NCBI RefSeq assembly: GCF_947507565.1
Contig: NC_089186.1
Location: 1,860,001 to 1,924,000 of the forward strand
Length of the DNA: 64,000 nucleotides
Reading direction: 5' to 3'
From: Oscarella lobularis
Lineage: Eukaryota; Porifera; Homoscleromorpha; Homosclerophorida; Oscarellidae
Shown: positions 48,301-59,689 of the stretch, piece by piece
Numbering within the stretch: position 1 is the stretch's first letter
Layout: every line of letters begins with the position of its first letter
Notes under the pieces: model-generated
Seen by the model: only the letters and a program-made list of their open reading frames with translations
Told to the model about the DNA's origin: nothing
Databases searched by the model: none
Position numbers and translations under genes: made by a program

Positions 48301-48773
48301 TGCCGGCGGAGTACGTACACCGCTTGCCGGAATATATACACCGCCTGCCGGAATATGTACACCACCTGCCGGCGGAGTACGTACACCGCCTGCCGAAATA
48401 TATACACCGCCTGCCGGCGGAGTACGTACACCGCTTGCCGAAATATATACACCGCCTGCCGGAATATATACACCGCCTGCTGGAATATATACACCGCCTG
48501 CCGGCGGAGTACGTACACCGCCTGCCGGAATATGTACACCTCCTGCCGGCGGAGTACGTACACCGCTTGCCGGAATATATACACCGCTTGCCGGAATATA
48601 TACACCGCCTGCCGGCGGAGTACATAAACCGCCTGCCGGAATATATACACCGCCTGTCGGAATATATACACCGCCTGCCGGAATATATACACCGCCTGCC
48701 GGCGGAGTACATAATCCGCCTGCCGGAATATATACACCGCCTGCCGGCGGAGTACGTACACCGCCTGCCGGAA
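45357..48773. repeat. Two-unit minisatellite, array 1
   Basis: About 3.4 kb (roughly 150 units by length) of two interleaved units sharing the 15-bp core TACACCGCCTGCCGG. Type A has the 6-bp prefix AATATA (21 bp) and type B the 9-bp prefix CGGAGTACG (24 bp). Single-base variants such as TGCTGG, TGCCGAAA and TGCCGGAAAA recur in blocks, and A/B order is irregular. There is almost no stop codon in any of six frames, giving ORFs over 1,100 codons on both strands. Rare indels (a 4-bp loss near 46236; 1 bp near 48265) shift the frame, which argues against a constrained protein. Confidence 0.97.
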
Positions 48774-48781
48774 TGACTCCG

Positions 48782-51700
48782 CCCACTTCACTGTGCCTGT
48801 CGATGGGGAAATATTTTTGGCGTTGAATGGCTCGTCAGTCACGGTGCAAATGTCAACGTGGAAGACGTCGTATGACTTGGAATTGATTTCATATGGTTTC
48901 ACTCATCACTCTTTTTTAGATGGGACGTACGCCATATTCTTTTGCCTGTGCAAGTTCCGTTGACACAATGAAGAAAATGGTCTATCTCAAAGAACATGGC
49001 TACATTTTGTCACCATCTGATATTGTAACAGAATTGATATCAACCCTCTCGCAACAATAACTTTTGATTTATAGGTTTGGGGAGCTGAAAATCAATTTTC
49101 TTCATCTGAAAAAGCAAATGAGATTTTTAATTATCTTGTCAATGAAAAGGGATTGAGCGTCAACGCTACTGACGAGGTGATACACGACATGTTTTTGTTT
49201 GCTACATGTGCAATATTTGTAATAGTATGGGTGGACTCCTCTGCATCGTGCCTGCTTCAATGGAAGCATTTTTGGAGTGAAATGGCTTGTGGAACACAAC
49301 GCTGATATCAATAGCTTCGACAGGGTTAGAAGATTTCACTTGTGATAGTTTTATTCTTATTTCATCTTCAGAGGGGCACAACGCCTTTTATGAGGGCGTG
49401 TCAAAGTTCCATCAATCGTTTAGCGAAAGTTCGCTACTTGGATGAAAAAGGAGCAAACTGTCAAGCAAAAGATCACGTGAGATGTTGTTTATTTGCTACA
49501 AATTCAACAAATCGCCGTCTTTTTTATTCAGGAAGGGCAGACGGCTTTGTTTGATGCCACCAATCGCTCAGAGTGTGAAGATGACGAAGTGAAAGATGTT
49601 CTTCGATATCTTGTCATTAAGAAAGGCATTGATATCAATTCCGTCGATGAGGTCGCATTCTTACGATTTTACATTTTTGTTTGTTAATCCTATTTTTAGG
49701 AGGGAAGGACACCCTTATTGCACGCATTTCGTCATTTTTCTTCTTTCCTTGTCATTCAGCAACTAATTGAATTAGGAGCTGATGTCTCTGTCAGAAATAA
49801 GGTTAGTCAGAATTCTCATTTCTCACTCGTTCTCTATTCAAATCTTTGTAGAACAAACAAAATGCATTGCATATGGTTGCAAAAAGCTTATCAAGAGAAG
49901 ACGCATCAGTTATTGATCTATTGATTAAGAAGGGTGTTGACGTCACGTGTCAAGATCAGGTGACGTGATTTTCTTGTAAATTAGAGAGAATCTATAAACG
50001 TGAATTTAAGGACGGAAAGACGCCTCATCAGGTGGCACGTGATGGTGAAATCAGAGCTCTCCTTCGACAGCATTACGTACGTCATCATTTTGATTGAGTT
50101 CTCTTATGTATTTATTTTAATAGGACGCCGCGCGATTTTCCGTTCTTCAACGAGAAACGGTTCGTCCAGATTCAATTAAATTCTGCGTAGTTGGCAGCGA
50201 AATGGCGGGAAAAACGACGTTCGTCATTTCTCTTCTTCAACTCAATCAACCTCTACCCAAGAACGAAGATCGTACGCCGGGCGTGGAAATTCACAATTGC
50301 CAAATTCCGAGAGTTGGCAAAGGATCGGCGTGGGACTTTGGGGCCCAACCCACATTCCACAGTGCACACGGTCTCTTCTTTCAAAAGTCCAATACATTGT
50401 TCATTCTTGTCCTTCCTGTTCGGAAAGGAGAAAAGATGACGTCAGAGAGGATTCTTTGTCTTCTAGAAAAGGGACGATTTTGGTGTGCATTCTCTAAAGC
50501 TGCATTGAGAACGCTTCCGCCTCACTTGAAATCACGCATTCGCCTTCTTGTGATCTTCAATCAAATTGGTTTCAATGAGGAGGCGGGAGTTGAAGTGAGG
50601 TTCGAGCTGAAACGAATCGCCGAAATTCTTCAAAACGAATTTGGAGACACTTTTGAAATTGCAGGCGTGCTTGAAATGGATTGCAGCAAGCGCCAATCAG
50701 ATCGGATGAACGACTGTCGAAAGAAACTGAAATACATCCGCGAAAAAATGCTAGAGGTAATAGCTGAGTCCTCTTTAGTACCTTATCTTTAAAATTTATC
50801 TTTGCACACCGACAGACAGCGGATGATGTCCCTAAACTGTGCCATGCCATTGAGCAGTATCTTTCTCCTCCCAATGAGAAGAGAAAGAAGCCACTGGCGT
50901 ATTTTCTGACAGCTGATGAATTTGAAAAGTGGGTTGCTGAAAAAGTTGGCATCAAATTGGCTGAGGACGAGAAAAAAGTGGCCGTGGAGTATCTAGACTC
51001 GTCTGGAATAGTGAGTAAATCTTATATGTTTATTTGTGAATCATATATTATGTTTACTTAGATAATTAATCTTGGTCGTCGAATTTGCCTACAGCCTATC
51101 TGGCTTTGTCACAGTGTGATCGGTCCTCTTCTCGCTCCGCCTTATTTCGTTGTCGCTATGCCAGCTATAAAATCGGGCAGAGCGTCAAAGAAAGATATCC
51201 AATCGGCTCTGACGAATTTCGGAAATTATTCTCAAGCAAAAGGGCAACCCGTCTCCATTCGTGGTGACAGCCGACGAAGCAATTGAAATTCTTCGCTACT
51301 TGGAGCTGTGCGTTCCAATAGAAAACGAGCCAGAAGTGTATCAAATTCCGGCGCTTCTTGACGATTCAATTCCTCGCGACGCCTGGGTTGAAGATCCGAT
51401 GCTGGACGTGTATCGTGGTCAACGATACGAGTGCGCCCGTTGCGTCGACATCATCTCGCCGTCATCATTCGTTGCCTTTCAGTGCCGATGCTCGTTTCTA
51501 GAAAACGTAAGCCACCGGGCGTGGAAGGACGGCGTCAAATTGGTGAAAATCGTCGGTGACAAAGTAATTGAATGTCTCATTGAAACCGGAATAAAGAAGG
51601 AACACTGCTGCATCGACGTCATTCTTCGCTGGTCCAGCAAAGCCGACTGCGAAAGAGAGGCCAAAGAATTCCTTGACGAGCTCAAAACGATGATCGCGAA

Positions 51701-52672
51701 GGCGTGCGACGAGAGAAGCCCGGGTGTCATACTCAATTGGTTCTATTTGGACAGTACTCATCTCAAAACAACTTGACGAAGATCCGGCTATTTATTCATC
51801 GAGCGAAGTTGATCAAAAGGTCAATGCCGCGGCTTTCAATAATTTCTTGTTTTCAACTCGCCCGGAAAAATGGAATCGTTCGTCTATTAGAGACCTGGTG
51901 ATTATGGAAGAGAAGCCAGAGGTAATCATTTCAATCAGAAGAATGTCTTTTTGAATTTCTCTCGTACTAGAGCACAGCCGTTTCTGTGGATTCTCCTCCG
52001 ACTCGCTTTTTGACAGGTGCTCGCTCCGAGTATTTTCCCGACGACGATGAGTTGTCAGACCATGTGATCATGGAAGAGAAGCACGAGGTAATTATTTAGA
52101 CAAGCAATGCGGGATATTCAATATCTCTTATATTTAGCATGACCCGGTTTCTCAGCAAACTTTATTCGCTTCGGGTACACGCTCCGATTCTCCCGCTAAA
52201 GATTCTTTTTCCGACGACGATGAGTTGGTATCAGACCAGGTGATCATGCAAGAGAAGCAAGAGGTAATGATTTAGCAAGCAATGTGGGATATTCAATATC
52301 TCTTATATTTAGCATGACCCGGTTTCTCAGCAAACTTTCTTCGCTTCAGGTGCACACTCCGATTCTCCCGCTAAAGATTCTGATTCTTTTCCCGGCGACG
52401 ACGAGTTGCTTACGGACCAGGTGATAACAGCGTGCTCTCGCGTCCGAGGATCACTCTGGGAAGAAATTGGCGCTTGCGTCATTGATTTGGACGCAATCAA
52501 ACAGATCCGCGATGACACTCGTAGCCACCCCTTACGTATGAAGATGGTGCTCGATTCGTGGAAAACAGCAAAATCACCAACTGTAGGTGAGCTTCTACAT
52601 TGGTTTGAGGAGGTTGGCGTTAACCGAACGGTTATCAAAACAAAATACAAAGACCTATATGGACGTAAGTAA
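48782..52672 (+). CDS. Ankyrin - ROC - COR - Death domain (ROCO family) protein, 5' end missing
   Basis: About eight ankyrin units, mostly one per exon: PLHCACRWGNIFGVEWLV (48790), GRTPYSFACAS, GWTPLHRACFNGSIFG (49228), GTTPFMRACQ, GQTALFDATN, GRTPLLHAFRH, QNALHMVAKS and GKTPHQVARDG (50012). The ROC GTPase domain has a P-loop FCVVGSEMAGKTTF (about 50180), DFGAQPTF at the G3 site (normally DxxGQ) and LLVIFNQIG at G4 (normally NKxD), so GTP binding may be altered. COR follows (YFLTADEFEKWVAEKVG, about 50900; WLCHSVIGPLLAPPYF, about 51100; VTADEAIEILRYLELC, about 51265). Three repeated Ser/Asp-rich linker exons precede a C-terminal death domain (SLWEEIGACVIDLDAIKQI, about 52450). The first ankyrin follows array 1 directly with an in-frame TGA upstream, so the 5' end is lost or lies elsewhere. 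A GTAAGT donor at 52666 suggests one further exon. Compare DAPK and LRRK families; likely an immune or stress signalling role. Confidence 0.82.
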
Positions 52673-53140
52673 CCAGTTTTTTTATTTTTATTTCTGTTCT
52701 TTATCGTTTTGGCAAGCTGTGCTATTTGTATAAGGTATCGTTTTCTGATAATTTGCTAACTGTGACCATTTTTTATTTTAGATATTTTTCGTTATTTTTC
52801 GTTAAGATACATACGGTACCTATATCCATATGTCAATTCCCGTACGTGTAGGCGTCCAACGCACGGAAAGACGTCGAAATGAAGAAGGAGTCCGCTGAAA
52901 AGGACCATGAACAGCAAAGGAAAGACAAAGACTCCGCATCCGTCGAGAATGAACAGGAAACGGGGAGCGGGATCTCCCTTTGGGAAACCAACTGAAGAAA
53001 TGTCGAAGACTCGAGACCAGGTTCGACGAACAAGCACTACATCGCTTTGCGATCGACGCATCGCAAGCTGAATCACGTCGCTCTTCGCCAAGTTCTCATC
53101 GCCTCCTTCCTGGAAAGTTCGTGTGTCTCTTTCAATCGAA
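52673..53140 (+). other. 3' flank of the ROCO gene, possible last exon
   Basis: After the donor at 52666 an acceptor-like TTTTAG (about 52781) precedes open sequence. A charged segment (KDVEMKKESAEKDHEQQRKD, about 52873) ends in TGA near 52995. I cannot link either open stretch to the gene with confidence. The 3' end (53000-53140) touches the start of array 2. Confidence 0.35.
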
Positions 53141-56100
53141 GGTACGTACACCGCCATATATACACCGCTTGCCGGAATATATACACAGCCTGCCGGAATA
53201 TATACACCGCCTGCTGGCGGAGTAAGTACACCGCTTGCCGGAATATATACACCGCTTGCCAGAATATATACACCGCCTGCCGGCGGAGTACGTACACCGC
53301 TTGCCGGCATATATACACCGCCTCCCGGCGGAGTACGTACACCGCCTGCCAGAATATATACACCGCCTGCCGGAATATATACACCGCTAGCCGGAATATA
53401 TATACCGCCTGCCAGAATATCTACACCGCCTGCCGGAATATATACACCGCCTGCTGGCGGAGTACGTACACCGCCTGCCGGAATATATACACCGCCTGCT
53501 GGCGGAGTACGTACACCGCCTGCCGGAATATATACACCGCCTGCCGGAATATATACACCGCCTGCCGGCGAAGTACGTACACCGCCTGCCGAAATATATA
53601 CACCGCCTGCCGGAATATATACACCGCCTGCTGGCGGAGTACGTACACCGCTTGCCGGAATATATACATCGCCTGCTGGCGGAGTACGTACACCGCCTGC
53701 CGGAATATATACACCGCCTGCCGGAATATATACGCCGCCTGCCGGCGGAGTACGTACACCGCCTGCCGGAATATATACACCGCTTGCCGGAATATATACA
53801 CCGCCTGCTGGCGGAGTACGTACACCGCCTGCCGGAATATATACACCGCCTTCCGGCGGAGTACGTACACCGCCTGCCGGAATATATACACCACCTGCCG
53901 GAATATATACACCGCCTGCCGGCGGAGTACATAGACCGCCTGCCGGAATATATACACCGCCTGCCGGCGGAGTACGTACACCGCCTGCCGGAATATATAC
54001 ACCGCCTGCCGGAATATATACACCGCCTGCCGAAATATATACACCGCCTGCCGGAATATATACACCGCCTGCCGGAATATATACACCGCCTGCCTGCGAA
54101 GTACATACACCGCCTGCCGAAATATATACACCGCCTGCCGGAATATATACACCGCCTGCCGGCGGAGTACGTACACCGCCTGCCAAAATATATACACCGC
54201 CTGCCGGCGGAGTACGTACACCGCCTGCCGGAATATATACACCGCCTGCCGGCGGAGTACGTACACCGCCTGCCGGAATATATACACCGCCTGCCGGCGG
54301 AGTACATACACCGCCTGCCGGAATATATACACCGCCTGCCGGCGGAGTACATACACCGCCTGCCGGAATATATACACCGCCTGCCGGCGGAGTACATACA
54401 CCGCCTGCCGGAATATATACACCGCCTGCTGGCGGAGTACGTACACCGCCTGCCGGAATATATACACCGCCTGCCGGAATATATACACCGCCTGCCGGCG
54501 GAGTACATACACCGCCTGCCGGAATATATACACCGCCTGCCGGCGGAGTACATACACCGCCTACCGGAATATATACACCGCCTGCTGGCGGAGTACGTAC
54601 ACCGCCTGCCGGAATATATACACCGCCTGCCGGAATATATACACCGCCTGCCGGCGGAGTACATACACCGCCTGCCGGAATATATACACCGCCTGCCGGA
54701 ATATATACACCGCCTGCTGAAATATATACACCGCCTGCCGGAATATATACACCGCCTGCCGGAATATATACACCGCCTGCCTGCGAAGTACGTATACCGC
54801 CTGCCGAAATATATACACCGCCTGCCGGAATATATACACCGCCTGCCGGCGGAGTACGTACACCGCCTGCCAAAATATATACACCGCTTGCCGGAATATA
54901 TACACCGCCTGCCGGAATATATACACCGCCTGCCGAAATATATACACCGCCTGCTGGCGGAGTACGTACACCGCTTGCCGGAATATATACACCGCCTGCC
55001 GGCGGAGTACGTACACCGCCTGCCGGAATATATAAACCGCCTGCCGGAATATATACACCGCCTGCTGGCGGAGTACGTACACCGCTTGCCGGAATATATA
55101 CACCGCCTGCCGGAATATATACACCGCCTGCCGAAATATATACACCGCCTGCCGGAATATATACACCGCCTGCCGGAATATATACACCGCCTGCCGGAAT
55201 ATATACACCGCCTGCCGGCGGAGTACATACACCGCCTGCCGGAATATATACACCGCCTGCCGGAATATATACACCGCCTGCCGAAATATATACACCGCCT
55301 GCCGGAATATATACACCGCCTGCCGAAATATATACACCGCCTGCCGAAATATATACACCGCCTGCCGGAATATATACACCGCCTGCCGGCGGAGTACGTA
55401 CACCGCCTGCCAAAATATATACACCGCCTGCCGGCGGAGTACGTACACCGCCTGCCGAAATATATACACCGCCTGCCGGAATATATACACCGCCTGCCGG
55501 AATATATACACCGCCTGCCGGAATATATACACCGCCTGCTGGCGGAGTACGTACACCGCTTGCCGGAATATATACACCGCCTGCCGGAATATATACACCT
55601 CCTGCCGGCGAAGTACGTACACCGCCTGCCGGAATATATACACCGCCTGCCGACGGAGTACGTACACCGCCTGCCGAAATATATACACCGCCTGCCGGCG
55701 GAGTACGTACACCGCCTGCCGGAATATATACACCGCCTGCCGGAATATATACACCGCCTGCCGGCGGAGTACGTACACCGCTTGCCGGAATATATACACC
55801 GCCTGCCGGAATATATACACCGCCTGCCGGAATATATACAGCGCCTGCCCGAATATATACACCGCCTGCCGGAAAATATACACCGCCTGCCGGAATATAT
55901 ACACCGTCTGCCGGAATATATACACCGCCTGCCGGCGAAGTACGTACACCGCCTGCCGGAATATATACACCGCCTGCCGGAATATATACAGCTCCTGCCG
56001 GAATATATACACCGCCTGCCGACGGAGTACGTACACCGCCTGCCGAAATATATACACCGCCTGCCGGCGGAGTACGTACACCGCCTGCCGGAATATATAC

Positions 56101-56210
56101 ACCGCCTGCCGGCGGAGTACGTAAACCGCCTGCTGGAATATATACACCGCCTGCCGGAATATATACACCGCCTGCCGGCGAAGTACGTACACCGCCTGCC
56201 GGAATATATA
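53141..56210. repeat. Two-unit minisatellite, array 2
   Basis: About 3.07 kb of the same 21/24-bp units as array 1 in the same orientation. It begins abruptly at GTACGTACACCGCC and ends at the TA into which the first MITE is inserted. Blocks are repeated within it: variants with TGCCTGCGAAGTAC and TGCCAAAAT near 54090-54190 recur near 54780-54870 and again in array 3, indicating expansion by block duplication. Confidence 0.97.
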
Positions 56211-56471
56211 CCGTAAAGTCGTCATTAGAAGCCGCGGCTGAAGTCAATAGTAGCCGCAGAAAAAGCGCTGTTTCTATTCGAGCGTGTGGGTCATAGTTCT
56301 TTTAAAAACGTTCGCAGTGGTATCGGAGTGGCTTTGCCTTATGCGAAAAGCAGTTTAGCGCCTTTTTCAAGGTAGTGCGCCGCTTTTCCTCTACAATAAA
56401 GGAAAATTTTCTGCGGCTTCTTTTCGAGAGCGGCTTTTATTTAGGGGCGGCTTTTAATGGCGACTTTACGG
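56211..56471. mobile_element. MITE with inverted terminal repeats and TA target duplication, copy 1
   Basis: A 261-bp element interrupts the array. The left end reads CCGTAAAGTCGTCATTAG; the right end, reverse complemented, reads CCGTAAAGTCGCCATTAA. They agree at 22 of 24 positions including the following AAGCCGC, and further inward a second complementary pair (AGCCGCAGAAAA) occurs. TA dinucleotides flank both ends, matching the array's own TATATA. No coding capacity. TA duplication is typical of Tc1/mariner-type elements; the family assignment is inference. Confidence 0.82.
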
Positions 56472-57900
56472 TACACCGCCTGCCGGAATATATACAGCGC
56501 CTGCCGGAATATATACACCGCCTGCCGGAATATATACAGCGCCTGCCGGAATATATACACCGCCTGCCGGAATATATACACCGCCTGCCGGCGGAGTACG
56601 TACACCGCCTGCCGGAATATATACACCGCCTGCCGGAATATATACACCGCCTGCCGGCGAAGTACGTACACCGCCTGCCGGAATATATACACCGCCTGCC
56701 GGCGGAGTACATACACCGCCTGCCGGAATATATACACCGCCTGCCGGCGGAGTACGTACACCGCCTCCGAAATATATTCACCGCCTGCCGGCGGAGTACG
56801 TACACCGCCTGCCGGAATATATACACCGCCTGCCGGAATATATACACCGCCTGCCGGCGGAGTACGTACACCGCTTGCCGGAATATATACACCGCCGGCC
56901 GGAATATATACACCGCCTGCCTGCGAAGTACATACACCGCCTGCCGAAATATATACACCGCCTGCCGGAATATATACACCGCCTGCCGGCGGAGTACGTA
57001 CACCGCCTGCCAAAATATATACACCGCCTGCCGGCGGAGTACGTACACCGCCTGCCGGAATATATACACCGCCTGCCGGCGGAGTACGTACACCGCCTGC
57101 CGGAATATATACACCGCCTGCCGGCGGAGTACATACACCGCCTGCCGGAATATATACACCGCCTGCCGGCGGAGTACATACACCGCCTGCCGGAATATAT
57201 ACACCGCCTGCCGGCGGAGTACGTACACCGCCTGCCGGAATATATACACCGCCTGCCGGAATATATACACCGCCTGCCGGAATATATACACCGCCTGCTG
57301 GCGGAGTACGTACACCGCCTGCCGGAATATATACACCGCCTGCCGGAATATATACACCGCCTGCCGAAATATATACACCGCCTGCCGGAATATATACACC
57401 GCCTGCCGGAATATATACACCGCCTGCCTGCGAAGTACGTATACCGCCTGCCGAAATATATACACCGCCTGCCGGAATATATACACCGCCCTCCGGCGGA
57501 GTACGTACACCGCCTGCCAAAATATATACACCGCTTGCCGGAATATATACACCGCCTGCCGGAATATATACACCGCCTGCCGAAATATATACACCGCCTG
57601 CTGGCGGAGTACGTACACCGCTTGCCGGAATATATACACCGCCTGCCGGCGAAGTACGTACACCGCCTGCCGGAATATATGCACCGCCTGCCGGAATATA
57701 TACAGCTCCTGCCGGAATATATACACCGCCTGCCGGCGGAGTACGTACACCGCCTGCCGGAATATATACACCGCCTGCCGGCGGAGTACGTACACCGCCT
57801 GCTGGAATATATACACCGCCTGCCGGAATATATACACCGCCTGCCGGAATATATACACCGCTTGCCGGCGAAGTACGTACACCGCCTGCCGGAATATATA
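56472..57900. repeat. Two-unit minisatellite, array 3
   Basis: 1.43 kb of the same units between the two MITE copies. Its first units (with TACAGCGCC variants) match the start of array 4, and its last units (TGCCGGCGAAGTACG, then AATATATA) match the end of array 2. It contains an irregular unit near 56766 with a 2-bp loss. Confidence 0.97.
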
Positions 57901-58161
57901 CCGTAAAGTCGTCATTAGAAGCCGCGGCTGAAGTCAATAGTAGCCGCAGAAAAAGTGCGGTTTCTATTCGAGCGTGTGGGTCATAGTTCTTTTAAAAACG
58001 TTCGCAGTGGTATCGGAGTGGCTTTGCCTTATGCGAAAAGCAGTTTAGCGCCTTTTTCAAGGTAGTGCGCCGCTTTTCCTCTACAATAAAGGAAAATTTT
58101 CTGCGGCTTCTTTTCGAGAGCGGCTTTTATTTAGGGGCGGCTTTTAATGGCGACTTTACGG
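57901..58161. mobile_element. MITE copy 2
   Basis: Same 261-bp element, differing from copy 1 by only two visible substitutions (around 57955, GTGCGG in place of GCGCTG). The array sequence on both sides is also the same as around copy 1, so this copy arose by a 1,690-bp duplication rather than a new insertion. Confidence 0.85.
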
Positions 58162-59104
58162 TACACCGCCTGCCGGAATATATACAGCGCCTGCCGGAAT
58201 ATATACACCGCCTGCCGGAATATATACAGCGCCTGCCGGAATATATACACCGCCTGCCGGAATATATACACCGCCTGCCGGCGGAGTACGTACACCGCCT
58301 GCCGGAATATATACACCGCCTGCCGGAATATATACAGCGCCTGCCGGAATATATACACTGCCTGCCGGCGGAGTACGTACACCGCCTGATGGAATATCTA
58401 CACCGCCTGCCGGAATATACACACCGCCTGCTGGCGGAGTACGTACACCGCCTACAGGAATATATACACCGCCATCCGGCGGAGTACGTACACCGCCTGC
58501 CGGAATATATACACCGCCTTGTGGCGGTGTACGTACACCGCCTGCCGGAATATATACACCGCCTGCCAGAATATATACACCGCCTGCCAGAATATATACA
58601 CCGCCTGCCGGAATATCTACACCGCCTGCCGGCGGAGTACGTATACCGCCTGCCGAAATATATACACCGCCTGCCGGCGGAGTACGTTCACCGCGTGCAG
58701 GAATATATACACCGCCTGCCGGAATATATACACCGCCTGCCGGCGGAGTACGTACTCCGCCTGCCGGAATATATACACCGCCTGCCGGCGGAATACGTAC
58801 ACCGCTTGCCGGAATATATACACCGCCTGCCAGAATATATACACCGCCTGTCGGAATATATACACCGCCTGCCGTCGGAGTACGTACACCGCCTGCCGGA
58901 ATATATACACCGCCTGCCGGCGGAGTACGTACACCGCCTGCCGGAATATATACACCGCCTGCGGGCGGTGTACGTACACCGCCTGCCGGAATATATACAC
59001 CGCCTGCCGGCGAAGTACGTACACCGCCTGCCGGAATATATACACCGCCTGCCGTTATATATACACCGCCTGTCGGCGGAGTACGTACACCGCCTGCCGG
59101 AATA
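58162..59104. repeat. Two-unit minisatellite, array 4
   Basis: 0.94 kb of the same units, more diverged than in the other arrays (prefixes such as GTGGCGGTGTACG and cores such as CGCCATCCGG or CGCGTGCAGG). It ends at AATA directly before sulfatase coding sequence. Confidence 0.96.
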
Positions 59105-59566
59105 TTGAAACTGGACGGATACAATCAATGGGACACGATAAGTAATGACAGCGATTCTCCTTGCACTGAAATCTTGCACAATATTCGACCAACTTGTAGT
59201 AACAGCTACGAAAACTTTACCTATCGCGCCGCCGTTCGCATTGGAGATTGGAAACTAATAGTCTGTAATCCCGAAAACTCGAGTTGGGTACCGCCGCCCG
59301 GAATGAAATGTCCGACCAATTGCACGGGAAACTTCACGACTGGAATGTGGCTGTTTAACATAGCAGAAGATCCGGAAGAACGAAACGATTTGAGCGATGC
59401 TTATCTAAAGAAAGTCAAAGAGCTGCTCGATAGGATTGAGTATTACAATAGCACGGCGGTCCCGGCACGATATCCTGATCCTGATCTAATGGCAGATCCT
59501 GCTCTGCACGATGGAGCTTGGGTTCCGTGGCAGAAAGATCCGGAATCTCATTTCGAGTCAGTTTGA
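59105..59566 (+). pseudogene. Arylsulfatase B-like, copy 1, 3' part
   Basis: From the first base after array 4 the sequence matches the C-terminal third of copy 2 (61145 on): [66 protein letters not shown], stop 59564-59566. Relative to copy 2 it lacks the 181 bp at 60964-61144 ([10 protein letters not shown] to the end of VAGGNVTG), which includes the conserved sulfatase segment with the GGNNxPLRGxK motif. It has a few substitutions and a 1-bp difference at the stop. No start of its own; the 5' part ends at 45356. Confidence 0.88.
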
Positions 59567-59689
59567 ATTTCGGTACGTAACGTCAATGCAAACTGTTCGC
59601 GCTGTTGGTTATTGAATGTGGTCAATGCAAGCTATCTGCAGTGTTAGTCAAATAAAATATTTTTTGGAATTTTGGAAATAATCAATCAT

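Noticed and set aside
45285-48902. ORFs of 1,100-1,200 codons on both strands within the minisatellite arrays
   Set aside because: They exist in every frame because the 21/24-bp units contain no stops; frame-shifting indels are present and no frame is favoured.
45357-59104. CRISPR-like array
   Set aside because: Units are contiguous with no unique spacers, the context is a eukaryotic multi-exon genome, and there are no cas genes.
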